Of a stretch of DNA of 64,000 nt, positions 45,614-57,401 are shown piece after piece. The notes beneath the pieces are model-generated. The model saw only the letters and a program-made list of their open reading frames with translations, made no database searches and was not told where the DNA came from. Source of the stretch: Rhizoclosmatium globosum (lineage: Eukaryota; Chytridiomycota; Chytridiomycetes; Chytridiales; Chytriomycetaceae); assembly GCA_002104985.1 (NCBI GenBank), contig MCGO01000013.1:248001-312000 (forward strand), given 5' to 3'. Position 1 is the first letter of the stretch, and every line of letters begins with the position of its first letter. The position numbers and the translations under genes are program-made.

Positions 45614-47572
45614 TTATAAATCTGTGACTACTGCGGTCTTCTTTGGGGTTTCGTCTGATTTTCCGTCTTCTAGTTTCAAAGCCTTTGATGCAATTGGAAC
45701 AGAAGTTCTTCGTTGTCTAAATATTACTAAGATAACCACACCTAAAACAAAAGCACCGGCTGCAGATCCTCCTGCAATCACACCAACTGGAACCTTGTAT
45801 TCCGCGGTAGGTACTGTTACGTTCACGATGCCTGTTGTTTCAGTTGGCGTTGGAACAACAAGCCAGCTGTCATAAGTGGCATATATTTGATCAAATACTG
45901 CAAACGAAGTTGCTGTTGTGGCTGAAGCTCGCCCTCGAAAATCCGAACAGTGTGTTGCCCCATCATACAAAATACTTTGCTGAGTCTTTGGGTCTGGAGC
46001 CTTTCCTAAAATCGATAACCAATGCCAAGGATCATACCGCCCATTCACATACATAATTGAGGAGTTTTGTCAGTGACCCTCCGTAATACTGGTTTGTCGC
46101 ATCTATTTTGGGTGGGATGGGTACTTCATGGTCTGACATACTAATCTGAAGTAGTCTACTGTAATTTCTTGAGAATATACACTGTAGGATTGAAGAAGCT
46201 GAATGGGATCATCCAAGGGCTGTGCAACTTGCCAATAACCAAATTCGTTGCAGATTTGGTACCACCAGAAATGCCACGAGCCTGCTACTTGCCCGTCGCG
46301 ACGCCGCTTTCGAGCACTTGTTTCTATTGAAGCATAATATGCTTTCGTTAGATTTTGTAATGATGAGAGCAGAATCGTAGAAGTTGCGTTTCGGTTCGTG
46401 AAGGCGGGAAAAAGCTTTCCATCACAAAGTGCGTTCAACATTCGCGTCTTATTTCCGTTTGGTAAAGTAAACGTTTGATAGTTTGGTCCGTATTGTGCTG
46501 TTGTTGCAATCATCATGCTCACTTGAGACGCGAAATCAGCAGGATACATCAATTGAGACAGCGGCTCTGAAAAAAAGTTACTTTGGAATGACAGCATGTT
46601 TTGATACGTGTTAATATCTGCCATCTTTTGGTCCATGGCTTGAATAGCCCTTGTCCAGCCGTTCATACACGATTTACTGCCCGAGAAGTAGTCAAATGCT
46701 TCCCCTACTGCATAAGAATAACGCCAAAAGTTTTCTAGTGCGAGAACAGGTGCGCTCGATGCATGTGCAGCGTAAATCAGATTGGGATACTTTTGACGCA
46801 ACCATGCAGATAGTGCTCCTGCACTCTTTCGATTTAGAATAACCAAATTTAACGGTTTCAGGGGAGCCAAGTACCTGGATAGCTTCCTCCGATCGATATC
46901 CATTTTGTTTCGCGAGTCAAGTTATATTTTCGATATTGTGATGGAAATGATTGTACAAAGTATGCCAAGTCCTCAATCGCTTGCTGACTTGTACATAATG
47001 AAAGTGATGGCAGATTTACATCAGCTGTTGGAACAGAGCGGCCATTCACTTCTGGAAAATGAGTCAGAAGCCTGATTTCTAAAAATAAATAGTAACCTGA
47101 TCCGTAAAATCGATGCTCAAGATGTAGTAATAAACCATTGTATTGTTGGGCCAACTCCAAAGGGAGACCTCGCTGCATTTCAACAGTTTTTATCGCAGCT
47201 TCCCCGCCGATAAACAAGAACACGGGTCCACCCGGCTTGTAATAATCATCGACAAGTAGGAAATATTGGTTGAACCATGTTCCGTTGACTCCTTGCATTT
47301 CACCAAAATGATCAACCTTTTGCCGAAAGTAATGCTCTTCAGGAATTGGAATAGAGACATTACTACCCGAGAGATTCATAACGACACGGCTGGTTAAGTC
47401 TCTAATTTTATGAATTTGTTAATTGGATTGATTACCTTGGCTGAACTCACTCCTCCAGTTGCCGCTCTTTTATCTCTTGCTGCTCTTCCCAAATACGCTG
47501 ATGTATCGAAATATCTATTCTCTGTGCGAGAGTTACAATAACGAGCAAGAGGAGGGTGGCGAACTTTTGCAT
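45614..47572 (-). CDS. Serine peptidase family S28, membrane-anchored (copy 1)
   Basis: Lysosomal Pro-X carboxypeptidase/thymus-specific protease type. The start at 47572 gives a signal peptide (MQKFATLLLLVIVTLAQ). Next come the family block HYFRQKVDHF, GPVFLFIGGEA and LEHRFYGSGYY. The nucleophile motif GGSYPGALSAWLR is formed across an intron at about 46810-46860. The Asp is in VNGRYDPWHWLS (~46030) and the His in DGATHCSD (~45970). A C-terminal hydrophobic helix (GVIAGGSAAGAFVLGVVILVIF) followed by Arg residues suggests a type I membrane anchor, not seen in copy 2. N-glycosylation sequons are present. It is convergent with CFAP69, 82 bases between the stops. Confidence 0.88.
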
Positions 47573-47717
47573 TCTTCCTGTGTCAGAGTGTTAGACAATG
47601 AAATCCTGGTAATAATGAACTTGCTCATAATCACACCATTTATTTGGTGGTTAAGTGCCTACGTTTCATTGATTACGAGCTCTTAAATTCTTCAATTGTT
47701 TATTTCATTCAATAACC

Positions 47718-49206
47718 TCAGGAACCATATGAATCCTCCCATTTGCTTCCATCTTGTAAGATTTGTCCATAGGCTTCAACATCTTTAGCACTAGAAATTG
47801 AGCGCACTTTGTCGACGGGGAACTCTCGTTTCAATAAATTCGAAAGCACTTTAGAAGGGCCAATTGCGACCCATTCATCCACAAAGTCATCACGAGCGTA
47901 TTCAATACTTCGATGCCATTGAACAGTTTTTGTTATTTGGTCAAACAGAATGGGCCGATACTTTCAGCGTTTGGGAACTATTTGTGAGTAAGTAAACGAG
48001 AGGCGACAGGGTAAAGGCACTCACTGGCTTTCCTGTAACATTAGAAATAACATCAATTACTGGCGTTTTAAATTTAGTGGCTTCCAAAGCAGGTCGCATT
48101 TGTTCGGCGGCGACATTCATCATACTACAATGGAATGGAGCAGAAACTGGAAGCGGCAGCGCTCTCCCGGCAAATCCTTTCGCTTGAATAACAGAACACG
48201 CGTAATCAACGCCTTTTGAGCTTCCACTGATAACAACTTGCGATCGACTATTGGCAGGCATTAGAGACCAAACTTTCGTCACCAATATTTCACCTGTTGA
48301 CATTAGCAATCTCTGCGATTTCTCCCTCAGGAATAATCATTGCAATCTTTGACATCAATGCTTCAATGTCCTCCAAGTGACCTTTGTTGATGGAAAGGGC
48401 TCTCATCGACGTTTGCTTATTCGTGACACTTGTCTGCATCGCTTCACCTCGAAGGCGCTGGATTATTAATGAATCATATCAGTTGACGGCAGAAGGGGTC
48501 CCCATGAGTTATTCAAACACGAACCACCAACTTAATAGCTTCTGATAACCTACGAATACCACTTAGACCGAGGATTTAGTTAAAGAGAACTTACGAGATC
48601 GATTCTGTTGCCACTAACGCAGTATATTCGCCCAAGGAGTGGCCCAGAGCAAAAGAGCTTTTACTGACGTCAAATCCAAATTCCGACTGTTGCCTAATAT
48701 CAGCAAATTGAAGCTCTTTCTTTCGTATCTAACCTGAAGAACACGCAAAAGGGCGATTGAATGACAGAGAATGGCTGAAGTCGAGTTAGGCCAGGTTTTC
48801 CCATTATCCAATCCGCACTCACCAGGTTGAGCATTTGCAGTCAGAGTCAAATCACTCTGTAATTAAGCATTGTAAGACCTGGTAGATTTGAAGCAGAAAC
48901 CATACACTTGGCCCATTGAACATCAAATCGCGAAGACCTCCGCCCACAGCAGCGTCGCACTCGTCAATCACGTTCTTCGCAGCCTTAAACGATGCATAGA
49001 TATCGGATCCCATTCCTGTTTGCTTATGTTTGAGTCGTGCCATTGTTCATCGGGTCGTGTCTCACCAACATGCTAAAAACGCCATTAGAAGATTGCTGGA
49101 TGATCATGTCGAAAATACAAACCTGAGAGCCTTGTCCTGGAAATATGATGGCGGTCTTGCGAGTCCTTCGAATGGGAGTCGTGGAGAGCGGGCGAAATCG
49201 GAGCAT
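47718..49206 (-). CDS. MCT1: Malonyl-CoA:ACP transacylase, probably mitochondrial
   Basis: Loads malonate onto acyl carrier protein for type II fatty-acid synthesis. The N-terminus MLRFRPLSTTPIRRTRKTA is a good mitochondrial targeting sequence, followed directly by IIFPGQGSQ. The nucleophile motif GHSLGEYTALVA lies at about 48620-48660, SGSSKGVDYA and LPVSAPFHCSMM (active-site His) at 48120-48240, and ISNVTGKPV at about 48030. Several short introns are present, one retained-frame intron near 48250-48300. The stop is at 47718. As a stand-alone enzyme it fits the mitochondrial system rather than the cytosolic multidomain synthase. Confidence 0.9.
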
Positions 49207-49276
49207 ATTGTTGATGGGTTTTTGGACTTATTAATATGATTTCAATTTATTTGTTCTTTATTTGTTCTTTTAATTA

Positions 49277-49939
49277 CTAAATAGAATTTGGACGTTCCCA
49301 CTTGAGGGCAAATCTACCAGCAGGCAGCTGGTACGTGAACAATGCGTCAACAGCTTCTGCTGGAGTTTCAACAAAAGTCGCCAATTCTCGATTCTGCTGG
49401 CTCATGAACCCATCCTGCACAGCGCGATCCAAGAGCATCTTCAATGCATCATAGAATCCGTTTGTGTTCAGAATAACAATTGGCTTGGAGTGAATGGATA
49501 GTTGTGACCAAGTCAAACACTCCAGAATCTCCTCAAACGTGCCAATTCCTCCAGGAAGTGCAATAAAAGCATCTGAACGCTCAACGAACATGGACTTACG
49601 AGTATGCATGTCATTCACAATGATAGTCTCTCCTGGAAGTGCACCTCCAAAACCTTTGACCATTGCTTCAGGAATGATACCAACAACTCGTCCGCCCTTT
49701 TCGATTGCGGTAGTAGCAACAGCACCCATGATACCTGCGTATGTTAGATCATCTCAGCATTTATTTCTACATAGCTTCACAGTCGCACTCACCAGCAGAA
49801 CCACCTCCGTAAACGACACCAACTCCACGCTCACAAGCTTTTCACTGAACTCTCTGGCTGCCTCGAGGTACACTGGAATGTTGCCCTTAGAGCTGCCACA
49901 GAATACACACACATTCTTGATATCGTTAACACTGGTCAT
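49277..49939 (-). CDS. LOG-family protein (cytokinin riboside 5'-monophosphate phosphoribohydrolase-like), copy 1
   Basis: A Rossmann-fold enzyme of the 'lysine decarboxylase-like' LOG family, which releases the base from nucleoside monophosphates such as cytokinin precursors. Visible: VCVFCGSSKGN at the N-terminus, VVYGGGSAG, and the signature LPGGIGTFEE with upstream Arg of the active site. Start ATG at 49939. An intron lies at about 49735-49795. A one-base break near 49835, where the family reads ERGVGVVYGGG, shifts the frame in exon 1. It can be explained by a missing G in GTGGAG. About 70% similar to copy 2 by eye. Divergent from S28 copy 2. Confidence 0.88.
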
Positions 49940-50395
49940 ATTATTTTGATGAAACGTTTGATGGGAAGAAAAAAAGAAAAGGGGAAGGTTGAAAACTTTC
50001 ATTTATGCGAGGGGCTGATATTCTGTTTCAGGATTTTCAGTTTCGGGGTCTTTTTTGGGGGCTGATCTCCAGTTTCAGAAACTTGGGCTCAAGATTCGTA
50101 TCATACTTTCGAATGATTCATTCAGCTCAGTAGTTTCGTACTTCTGCAGCTGTTTTACTAGGTGGACCAATCCTTGTGACGTCCTCTTTTCGCGTTTCGC
50201 CATTCTTGAATTCGGAGCTGCAATCAAAAGGACATTGGCTTGATTTGAATTTGTCTCGCTGTTTGTTTGTCTCGCAATTTGTAATCAAACAAATCCTTTT
50301 CTTAAAAATTAAGGCATAATATTTCCACATGTTAAACATATACTTCGAAGTGCAGATCATTGTGAACTAGTTGATGACGATCTTTCGGTAAATCC
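49940..50395. other. Intergenic region between divergent LOG copy 1 and S28 copy 2
   Basis: 456 bases, presumably holding both promoters. Nothing gene-like is recognised. Confidence 0.5.
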
Positions 50396-52133
50396 ATGAT
50401 GACCGTTGCTGTTACGGCCCTGTTTCTGCTAGTATTTCCGTTATTGGTTTATGGACAAGATAGCTTTGGCCAGAAAGTCTTTTGGGAAAAGCGACAGAGT
50501 GTTCAGCAAGCTGTGAAGAAGTGAGTTGCTGCAGTGATTGACCAATTGCTTACTGGCAAGATACAGAGCTTTCAAAGACCGAATCGCTGAGAATGATGTC
50601 GATAATAGCAACGGCGCAAGAGGGCATTACTTTCAACAACGTGTTGATCATTTTGGAAACCAACCTGGAATCGCCGGATCCGAGTGGTTCAAACAGTATT
50701 TTCTTGTTCTTGATACTTATTACAAGCCTGACGGTCCTGTTCTTTTGTTTTTGGGCGGAGAGAGCGCTATCACGACCAAAGGGTTGTGGGGACTTCCAGC
50801 ACAACTTGCCCAGGAATATGGGGCACTCCTTGTTAATTTAGAGCATCGTTTCTATGGCGCAGGTACATATCCTCGCGTATTTTGAACCGTACTGAACTTG
50901 TCACAATCAGAAAATAACAGAAGATCCGTTCCCACATCCGATACATCACCTGAATCTTTGAAACTCTTGACGAGTAGACAGGCAATTGAAGATGCAGCTT
51001 ATTTTATTACCTCATTCTCAAGCTTGTACCCAGAATATAATTTGACGTCTCAATCCAAGTGGATCTCTATTGGTGGAAGCTATGCAGGAGCACTTTCTGC
51101 ATGGCTCCGCGAAAAGCATCCAGAGCTTGTGTACGCTGCACATGCGTCGAGTGCACCTGTACTTGCAAACCAAGACTTTTGGCGATATTCGTACAGTATG
51201 GAAGCAGGAATCGATCATTTCTCTGGGAGTAAAGCGTGTATGAATGGCTGGACAAATGCTATGAAGGCGATGGACCAAACCCTTAAAGAATACGAGGGCA
51301 ACGATGTTCAAATGTTCCTTTTTCAACAAAAGTTTGGATTGCCGTACAAAGTGAATGCCCCGGACATAGGAAATATGGTCAGTTTCATTCTGTCAAGTAC
51401 AGTTCAATATGGGCCAAGTTACGATTACCTGATTAAACCGAGCTTCAATCAAAATGGTGTTACTTTGATGGACGGGCTTTGTGATGGAAAGCATTATCCT
51501 GCCTTCACCAATCCAAGTGCAACTTCTGACGAATTGTTGGAGTCTCTGCAAAGGTTGACAAAAATGTATTACTTCCCGTATAGTTCGCTCTTTCGTAAAA
51601 ACAAGTGGCGAAGAAACAGGAGGGATGACACAGAGGAGAACTTGCATTCCTCTTATTTCTGGGCTTATCAAGAATGTAATGAATTGGGATATCAGCCTAC
51701 TTCTCAATCGCTTGACAACACTGAGCAGATGATTCGAAATTACACAGCCTATTCACAGTTTGTTAAACCTGAACATTGGATTGCTGCCTGTGGAAGGAAC
51801 AAGTTCCCAGCTTCTGTGTCAACTGCAATCAACACAAATGATTACTATGGAGGGCTGGCTATTAATATTTCACGTATCTTATGGGTGAACGGAGACGTTG
51901 ATCCCTGGCATTGGCTGTCTAAGTTTGATTCACCAAGTTCAGAACAACGAAGTATAATTTTCCCTGGCTCAACTCACTGTAATGATATGTGGGGTACTTC
52001 AACAGCGCGAGACGATCAGTTGCCAAAGTTCTATGAAATATTTGGCATATACGATGAATGGTTGAATATTACAAGACGGGAACCAGTTTCATTTAAATGG
52101 AAGTTGAGAATGAAGGCCAAACTGAAGAATTGA
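50396..52133 (+). CDS. Serine peptidase family S28, secreted (copy 2)
   Basis: Three exons (50396-about 50520, about 50563-50862, about 50910-52133). The N-terminus MMTVAVTALFLLVFPLLVYGQ is a clear signal peptide. HYFQQRVDHFGNQ, GPVLLFLGGESA and LEHRFYGAG follow. The nucleophile motif is GGSYAGALSAWLR (~51070), the Asp is in VNGDVDPWHWLS (~51890) and the His in PGSTHCNDMW (~51965), so the triad is complete. The protein ends soon after the catalytic domain with a basic tail and no C-terminal anchor, unlike copy 1. Predicted extracellular or vacuolar prolyl carboxy/dipeptidyl-peptidase. Convergent with LOG copy 2, 29 bases apart. Confidence 0.9.
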
Positions 52134-52162
52134 CAAATAAAGACGGAAAGTGTATTGTATTC

Positions 52163-52815
52163 TCAAATAGCCCCGTCTTTCCCCCAAGTAATAGGAATTC
52201 GCGCCGAAGGAGGCTGATACGAAACCAGTGCGTCCAAAACTTCCTCCACAGTATTGCAGAACACTGCCAAACCCCGATTGCCTTCCTTGAAGAAGCCTTC
52301 CTGAATCGCATTTTCAATAAGTCCCTTCAACGGCTCATAGAACCCGTTCGTATTGAGAATCACGATTGGCTTTGTGTGAATTGAGAGCTGAGACCAAGTC
52401 ATCGCCTCCAACACTTCTTCAAACGTCCCGATCCCACCTGGAAGCGCAATAAAAGCGTCTGATTTCTCATTCATAAGGGCTTTACGCGAGTGCATGTCCT
52501 TAACAATGATAGTCTCGCCTGGCAAGCTGAAACCAGGCTTTTCCATGCCAGAAGCCATGGCAGAGGGAATGATTCCAATGACTCGACCACCCTTTTCGAT
52601 TGCGGTGGTAGCTATGGCACCCATAAGACCTATGATTGCGGCTTCATTTGCTTGATTTCGAATCGATTAAAATGATTACCCAAACTGCCGCCTCCATATA
52701 CGATCCCGATATCTTTCGAAACAAGCAACTCGCTGAGGGATTTGGCTGCTTCAATGTACACTGGGCTCTTGCCTGGAGAGGAGCCGCAAAACACGCAGAC
52801 GTTGTGGATGGGCAT
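52163..52815 (-). CDS. LOG-family protein (cytokinin riboside 5'-monophosphate phosphoribohydrolase-like), copy 2
   Basis: Two exons: 52815-about 52680 (MPIHNVCVFCGSSPGK to IVYGGGSLG) and about 52628-52163 (GAIATTAIEKGGRVIGIIP, KSDAFIALPGGIGTFEEVLEA, ending WGKDGAI). The frame is intact in this copy, with the full LOG signature PGGxGTxxE. About 205 residues, the usual length for the family. Its start lies 59 bases from the divergent STI1-domain gene. Together with copy 1 it brackets S28 copy 2. Confidence 0.92.
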
Positions 52816-52874
52816 TGGAAAAAATTGACCAAAACAATCGATTCATATTCAAATATTACCTATGTTGAACTACG

Positions 52875-54157
52875 ATGACCATGGTGAGTTTGCGAGAGAT
52901 CCAATCTCTTCGTGTCAGTTCGTTTGAATCGCTCTGCAGAAGCAACATGTTAGAGATCTCGAGATGTCAAACGGGAATCACTTGCCCACTTTCACTCCTA
53001 TCCAAACACCAATCTCACTCGGTATTACTTCAAACAGATATTCCTCCTCCTTTGGAAGATATGTCCGAGGATCTCAAACTACGTCGAATCCAATCAACCC
53101 TTGCTCCACTGAAGAAAGAATCAAACAAGGCAAAGCCCACAAAAGTCCACGCTTCCTCGGAGCTTTTGAATATGGAAAAAGCGGATAAATATTATGCATC
53201 AGAAGCCATGCCGCCAATCGCGTCGTTAGATTTGAATGCTAAGAAGAGCTCCTCCATGATGGCTCCGTCAACAAAACCGCTCGACCAGGAACAGGTTTGC
53301 TGAACTCGTCAATGATTCGATTCGCTCATTAAGTTTAGAAGCCAAAGAAGGAGTTTTCGGGTTTGAAGGGAGGATTCTTTTCAAAGCCAACCACAACAAC
53401 AAAGAAGAGCGCCATGAAGCCTGCCGTTATAGAAACTATCAAACCAACGAAGCCTGCTTCCACCAAAAATGAAAATTTAGTATTTTCTGAGGTTCAGGAA
53501 GCCATGTCATCTAAATTGAAAAATAGTTCCAAAGGTATTTCTTTCTCTTTGATTGAAATACTTATTACTGACCGCGTAAATAACGTCTCTGTAATAGACT
53601 GGATGACAACAGACTTTCTCACTCAGATTGAAAAAGATCCTGTTCTCGCCAAAGCGTTCGAGGATTCGGAATTCCAAAGGGCGATCGACGCAATGACAAA
53701 GAACCCTCAGGCGTTTACAAAATACGCCAAAGAGAGGCCGGATTTGATGGACGCCATGCGAAGATTTTCGGGACTTTTGGGTGCTCAGTTTGAATCAATG
53801 GCCGCCAAAGAAGAAAAGGCAGCCGTTAGGAGCGTTCCTATTCCCGAAGACTTGCCAGATTTTGAGAAAGAATTGATTCGGAAGGTGCAAACGGATCCAG
53901 AGTTACAGGTTTGACTTTGATTCGCTCAAGTAACCTTCAAAATTAACCTTGTGGCTGTAGGAGATACTAAAAGACCCCCGCGTGATGAAAATACTCATGT
54001 CAAGAGATCAAAAGTCACCTGAATTCCAACAGTTGAGTGATAGTTTTTATTAACTATTCTAAGTCGGGACATTAGGGCACTCCGATCGAAAGATCCTGAG
54101 ATCCGCCGTAAGATTGAAAAACTGGTGTCGGTGGGCTTTTTGAGCATTCAACATTAG
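52875..54157 (+). CDS. STI1-domain protein, unknown function
   Basis: The start is tentative: MTM before a GTGAGT donor at 52875, then an exon from about 52945 with one apparent frame change near 53035. The middle is Lys/Pro/Ser-rich (SGLKGGFFSKP). The C-terminal half (53600-54157) has two STI1 (DP) motifs: DWMTTDFLTQIEKDPVLAKAF with PQAFTKYAKERPDLMDAM, and EILKDPRVMKILMSRDQ. These are helical modules found in Hsp70/Hsp90 co-chaperones such as Hop/Sti1 and in ubiquilin-like proteins. No TPR repeats or ubiquitin-like domain are seen, so it is not Sti1 itself. The stop is TAG at 54155-54157, 97 bases before MCM7. A co-chaperone role is inferred. Confidence 0.65.
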
Positions 54158-54253
54158 TGAAAATAAATGGAGAAAGAAGGAGAGAGAGAAGAAAACAAAG
54201 ATACTTTTTCAGTTGTCCGAACTTTAGCACCAAAACAACAACCAACTGGCATC

Positions 54254-57183
54254 ATGGCATCCACCAACGGGACATCGGCCTATGCCAACTACAAGACCGA
54301 GAAGGGTAAGCGCTGTTTACTTCTTACTCTAGGAGCCACTAGATGCACTCGAGCCCTGCGATACTGTGCCTGAGACGATACATCCAACTAACGCTCGTCC
54401 AAACAAACCAAACAAACAAACAAACAGACAAAATCACAGCCTTCTTCAACAAGTTCTCGGTCGTCGAAAAGGGAAACCAAGGTGCTCCAGTGCTCAAATA
54501 CAAGGACGAGATGGTTTGTCTGACCTTCCTTCTTCGCACTAACTACTTAATAACCAACCAACCAACCAATCAATCAATCAATCAATTTAGCAAAGCATCG
54601 CAGCCAGAGAAAAGGAAGCATTTATTGTTGACCTCGACGACGTGGCTTCGGTGGGTGTTTCCTGACTTGGCTGCTTTGACTGACCTTCTTCCTCAGTTTG
54701 ACCAGTCCGACGAAGACCTCGTTCGCAGCATCGAAAACAACACTCCTCGATACATTCAGCTCTTTTCAGAAGTCGTGGATGAAATGCTTCCTTCAAACAA
54801 CGAAAACGTGCGTGTTTCCCATTCCACAAATCAACTGAAAGACAAACAATTTTTGACAGCCTGACCCTGCCATGTTCTCTCCACTGGAAGAAATCATTCA
54901 TCAGCGTAAGCAACGCGACCTTCAGCGTGACGGTGCTGCTCAGGCTTTTCCTGCTATTCTCACTCGACGATAGTATGTGTCAACCACTGAAACCAAAAAA
55001 TATTTGCACTAAGCGCTTCCACCAACAGCTCTTTGTACTTTAAACCAAGAGCCAAACAAACCCCCGTCTCTATCCGTGAAGTCAAGGGCCTCACAATCGG
55101 TCGTCTCGTGACAGTCCGTGGAATGGTCACCCGTGTCTCAAACGTGAAGCCTCAAGCTCTCGTCCTCGCATTGAGTTGTGACAAGTGTGGATACGAAAAC
55201 TTTCAAGAAGTCACGTCTTCTACTTCTACTACCCCCATCACTGAGTGTACTTCTGAAGACTGTAAAAAGAATAAGGTTAAAGGTCGATTGTATATGCAGA
55301 CGCGTGCTTCCAAGTTTATTAAGTTCCAGGAGGTTAAGATTCAAGAATTGGTGAGTGGCATTTTCCCCGACAGGTTCCTTGCCTTGAGCATTTTGTTTAC
55401 TCTTCATACAGACTGACCAAGTACCAATGGGATCTATTCCACGTTCAATGACTGTCCACTTGTGTGAAGAACTGACTCGTACTTGCTCCCCAGGAGACAC
55501 TGTCCACATCACCGGTGTCTTTATGCCAGTCCCATACGTTGGCTTCAAGGCTCTCAGAGCCGGTCTTTTGACTGACACGTATCTTCTTGCCCAACATGTG
55601 ACCCAGTTGAAGAAGCAGTACTCTCAGATGCACTTGGATGCTGAAATGAGTGACCGTATTCGTGAGTTGACTACTACTCCGGACTTGTACAGTCGTTTGG
55701 CAAAGAGTATCGCTCCTGAGATTTATGGGCACGAGGATGTCAAGAAGGCTCTTTTGCTTTTGTTGGTTGGTGGGCATTCCAAGGTTACTGGAGACGGTAT
55801 GAAAATTCGTGGTGATTTGAATGTTTGCTTGATGGTAAGTTTTTTAAGTGTTTCGTTGGTTCCTCCTCTGACTTTCTTTCAACAGGGTGACCCGGGAGTT
55901 GCCAAGTCCCAGTTGTTGAAGTACATCAGCAAGATTGCTCCTCGTGGGGTTTATACTACGGGTCGTGGTTCGTCTGGAGTCGGTTTGACTGCCAGTGTTG
56001 TTCGTGACCCTGTTACGGAAGAGATGGTTTTGGAAGGAGGAGCGTTGGTCTTGGCTGACAACGGTATCGCTTGTATTGATGAGTTTGACAAGATGGACGA
56101 AAACGACCGAACTGCCATTCACGAGGTTATGGAGCAGCAAACTATTTCCATCTCCAAGGTTCGTGTCCAACGTATGTATCTATGTGAAAGGCCCCTAACC
56201 TTTTTTCCGATAATAGGCCGGAATCACCACCACCTTGAACGCACGTACTTCAATCCTCGCTGCTGCGAACCCACAGCGTGGTCGTTACGACGTTCGTCTC
56301 AAGGCAACCGAAAACATCAACCTCCCAGCCGCTCTACTGTCACGTTTCGATTTACTCTTCCTCATTCTTGACAAACCCGACCTCGACGATGATCTCCGTC
56401 TTGCCGCCCACGTCACATATGTCCACAAACACAACCGCCATCAAGTTCGTGAATCGGATGCGGCCCTTGTGGACTTGCACGTGTTGCGTCATTACATTTC
56501 TTTGGCGAGAATGTATAACCCCGTCATCAAGAAGGACACGGCGCAGTACCTTGTTACTGCGTATACTGAGTTGAGACAGCGACTGGACACAGCAAACTTC
56601 CAACACACTTGCGCGAGAAGCTTGTTGAGTATGATTCGCTTGGCCAGCGCTTTGGTTCGTTGCCTATTTGGAAAGTCTTGTATTTGGGTGTAACTGATTC
56701 CTGTGTTGTTGTTTTTATGTAGACTCGTTTGCGTTTCTCGGAGGAAGTTGAGATTGGAGATGTCGAGGAAGCATTGCGACTGATTGAAGTGAGCAAAGCT
56801 TCCATCACAGATACGGGAGACAATAACAAAGAGTTGAGTAGTTGTTTTTTTGTTATTTGTGAGTGAAGTTGTTACTGACGTTATGAACACGACAGAGACC
56901 CTGTGTCAAAGATTTTCAACATTATTCGTGACATGTCTCGTGAAGGACACGAAGAAGGTGGTTTCAAGAGTGAAATTGAGTAAGTGATTTAGCTTGTTCA
57001 AAATAGATATTCGTGCTAATCTATGAATACAGTTTGGCGGACATTCGTTCTCGTATCACCGTGAAAGGTTTTAGTGATGTTGACTTGGAGAAGTGTATCA
57101 AGTTGTACGAAAACAGTAACTTGTGGATGAGAACGAAGAACGGGACGTGTATCGCCTTCATTAACGGCGATGATGACGATTAA
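54254..57183 (+). CDS. MCM7: DNA replication licensing factor MCM7
   Basis: Subunit of the MCM2-7 replicative helicase. Landmarks in order: [20 protein letters not shown]; the OB fold with [18 protein letters not shown]; a zinc motif CDKCGY...CTSEDCKKN (~55180-55275); [11 protein letters not shown]; the Walker A region [12 protein letters not shown] (after an intron at 55833-55886); Walker [21 protein letters not shown]; an intron at 56160-56217; and [16 protein letters not shown] with the arginine finger. The sequence around the zinc motif and [21 protein letters not shown] matches MCM7 rather than MCM5. About ten short introns, some a multiple of three and without stops, so they are easily mistaken for coding. 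The frame is intact throughout, unlike several neighbours. Stop at 57181-57183. Confidence 0.93.
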
Positions 57184-57401
57184 GTTTGGCGTAACTTTTT
57201 CATGCTTTTAGACTCAGGGTTTTGGTTATATTTATGTTGTTCTTTTATTTTCTTTACTTACGTTTGGGATGTATTTGTGGATTGTGCTGATTGTAGGATT
57301 GTGCTGATTGTAGACTGGTGTTGTGGAAATAAAGTTGGCTTGAATCGAATATCATGCCTATTTCAATAGACATATCTACATCGATGTCTATACGCTATAC
57401 T

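Noticed and set aside
54395..54590. AACC/AAAC/AATC tetranucleotide runs as a functional repeat array
   Set aside because: They lie within introns of MCM7 and look like simple microsatellites; no spacer structure suggests CRISPR or another array.
54167..57183. MCM5 as the identity of the replication helicase gene
   Set aside because: The zinc-motif region, the [21 protein letters not shown] context and the [11 protein letters not shown] segment fit MCM7 better.
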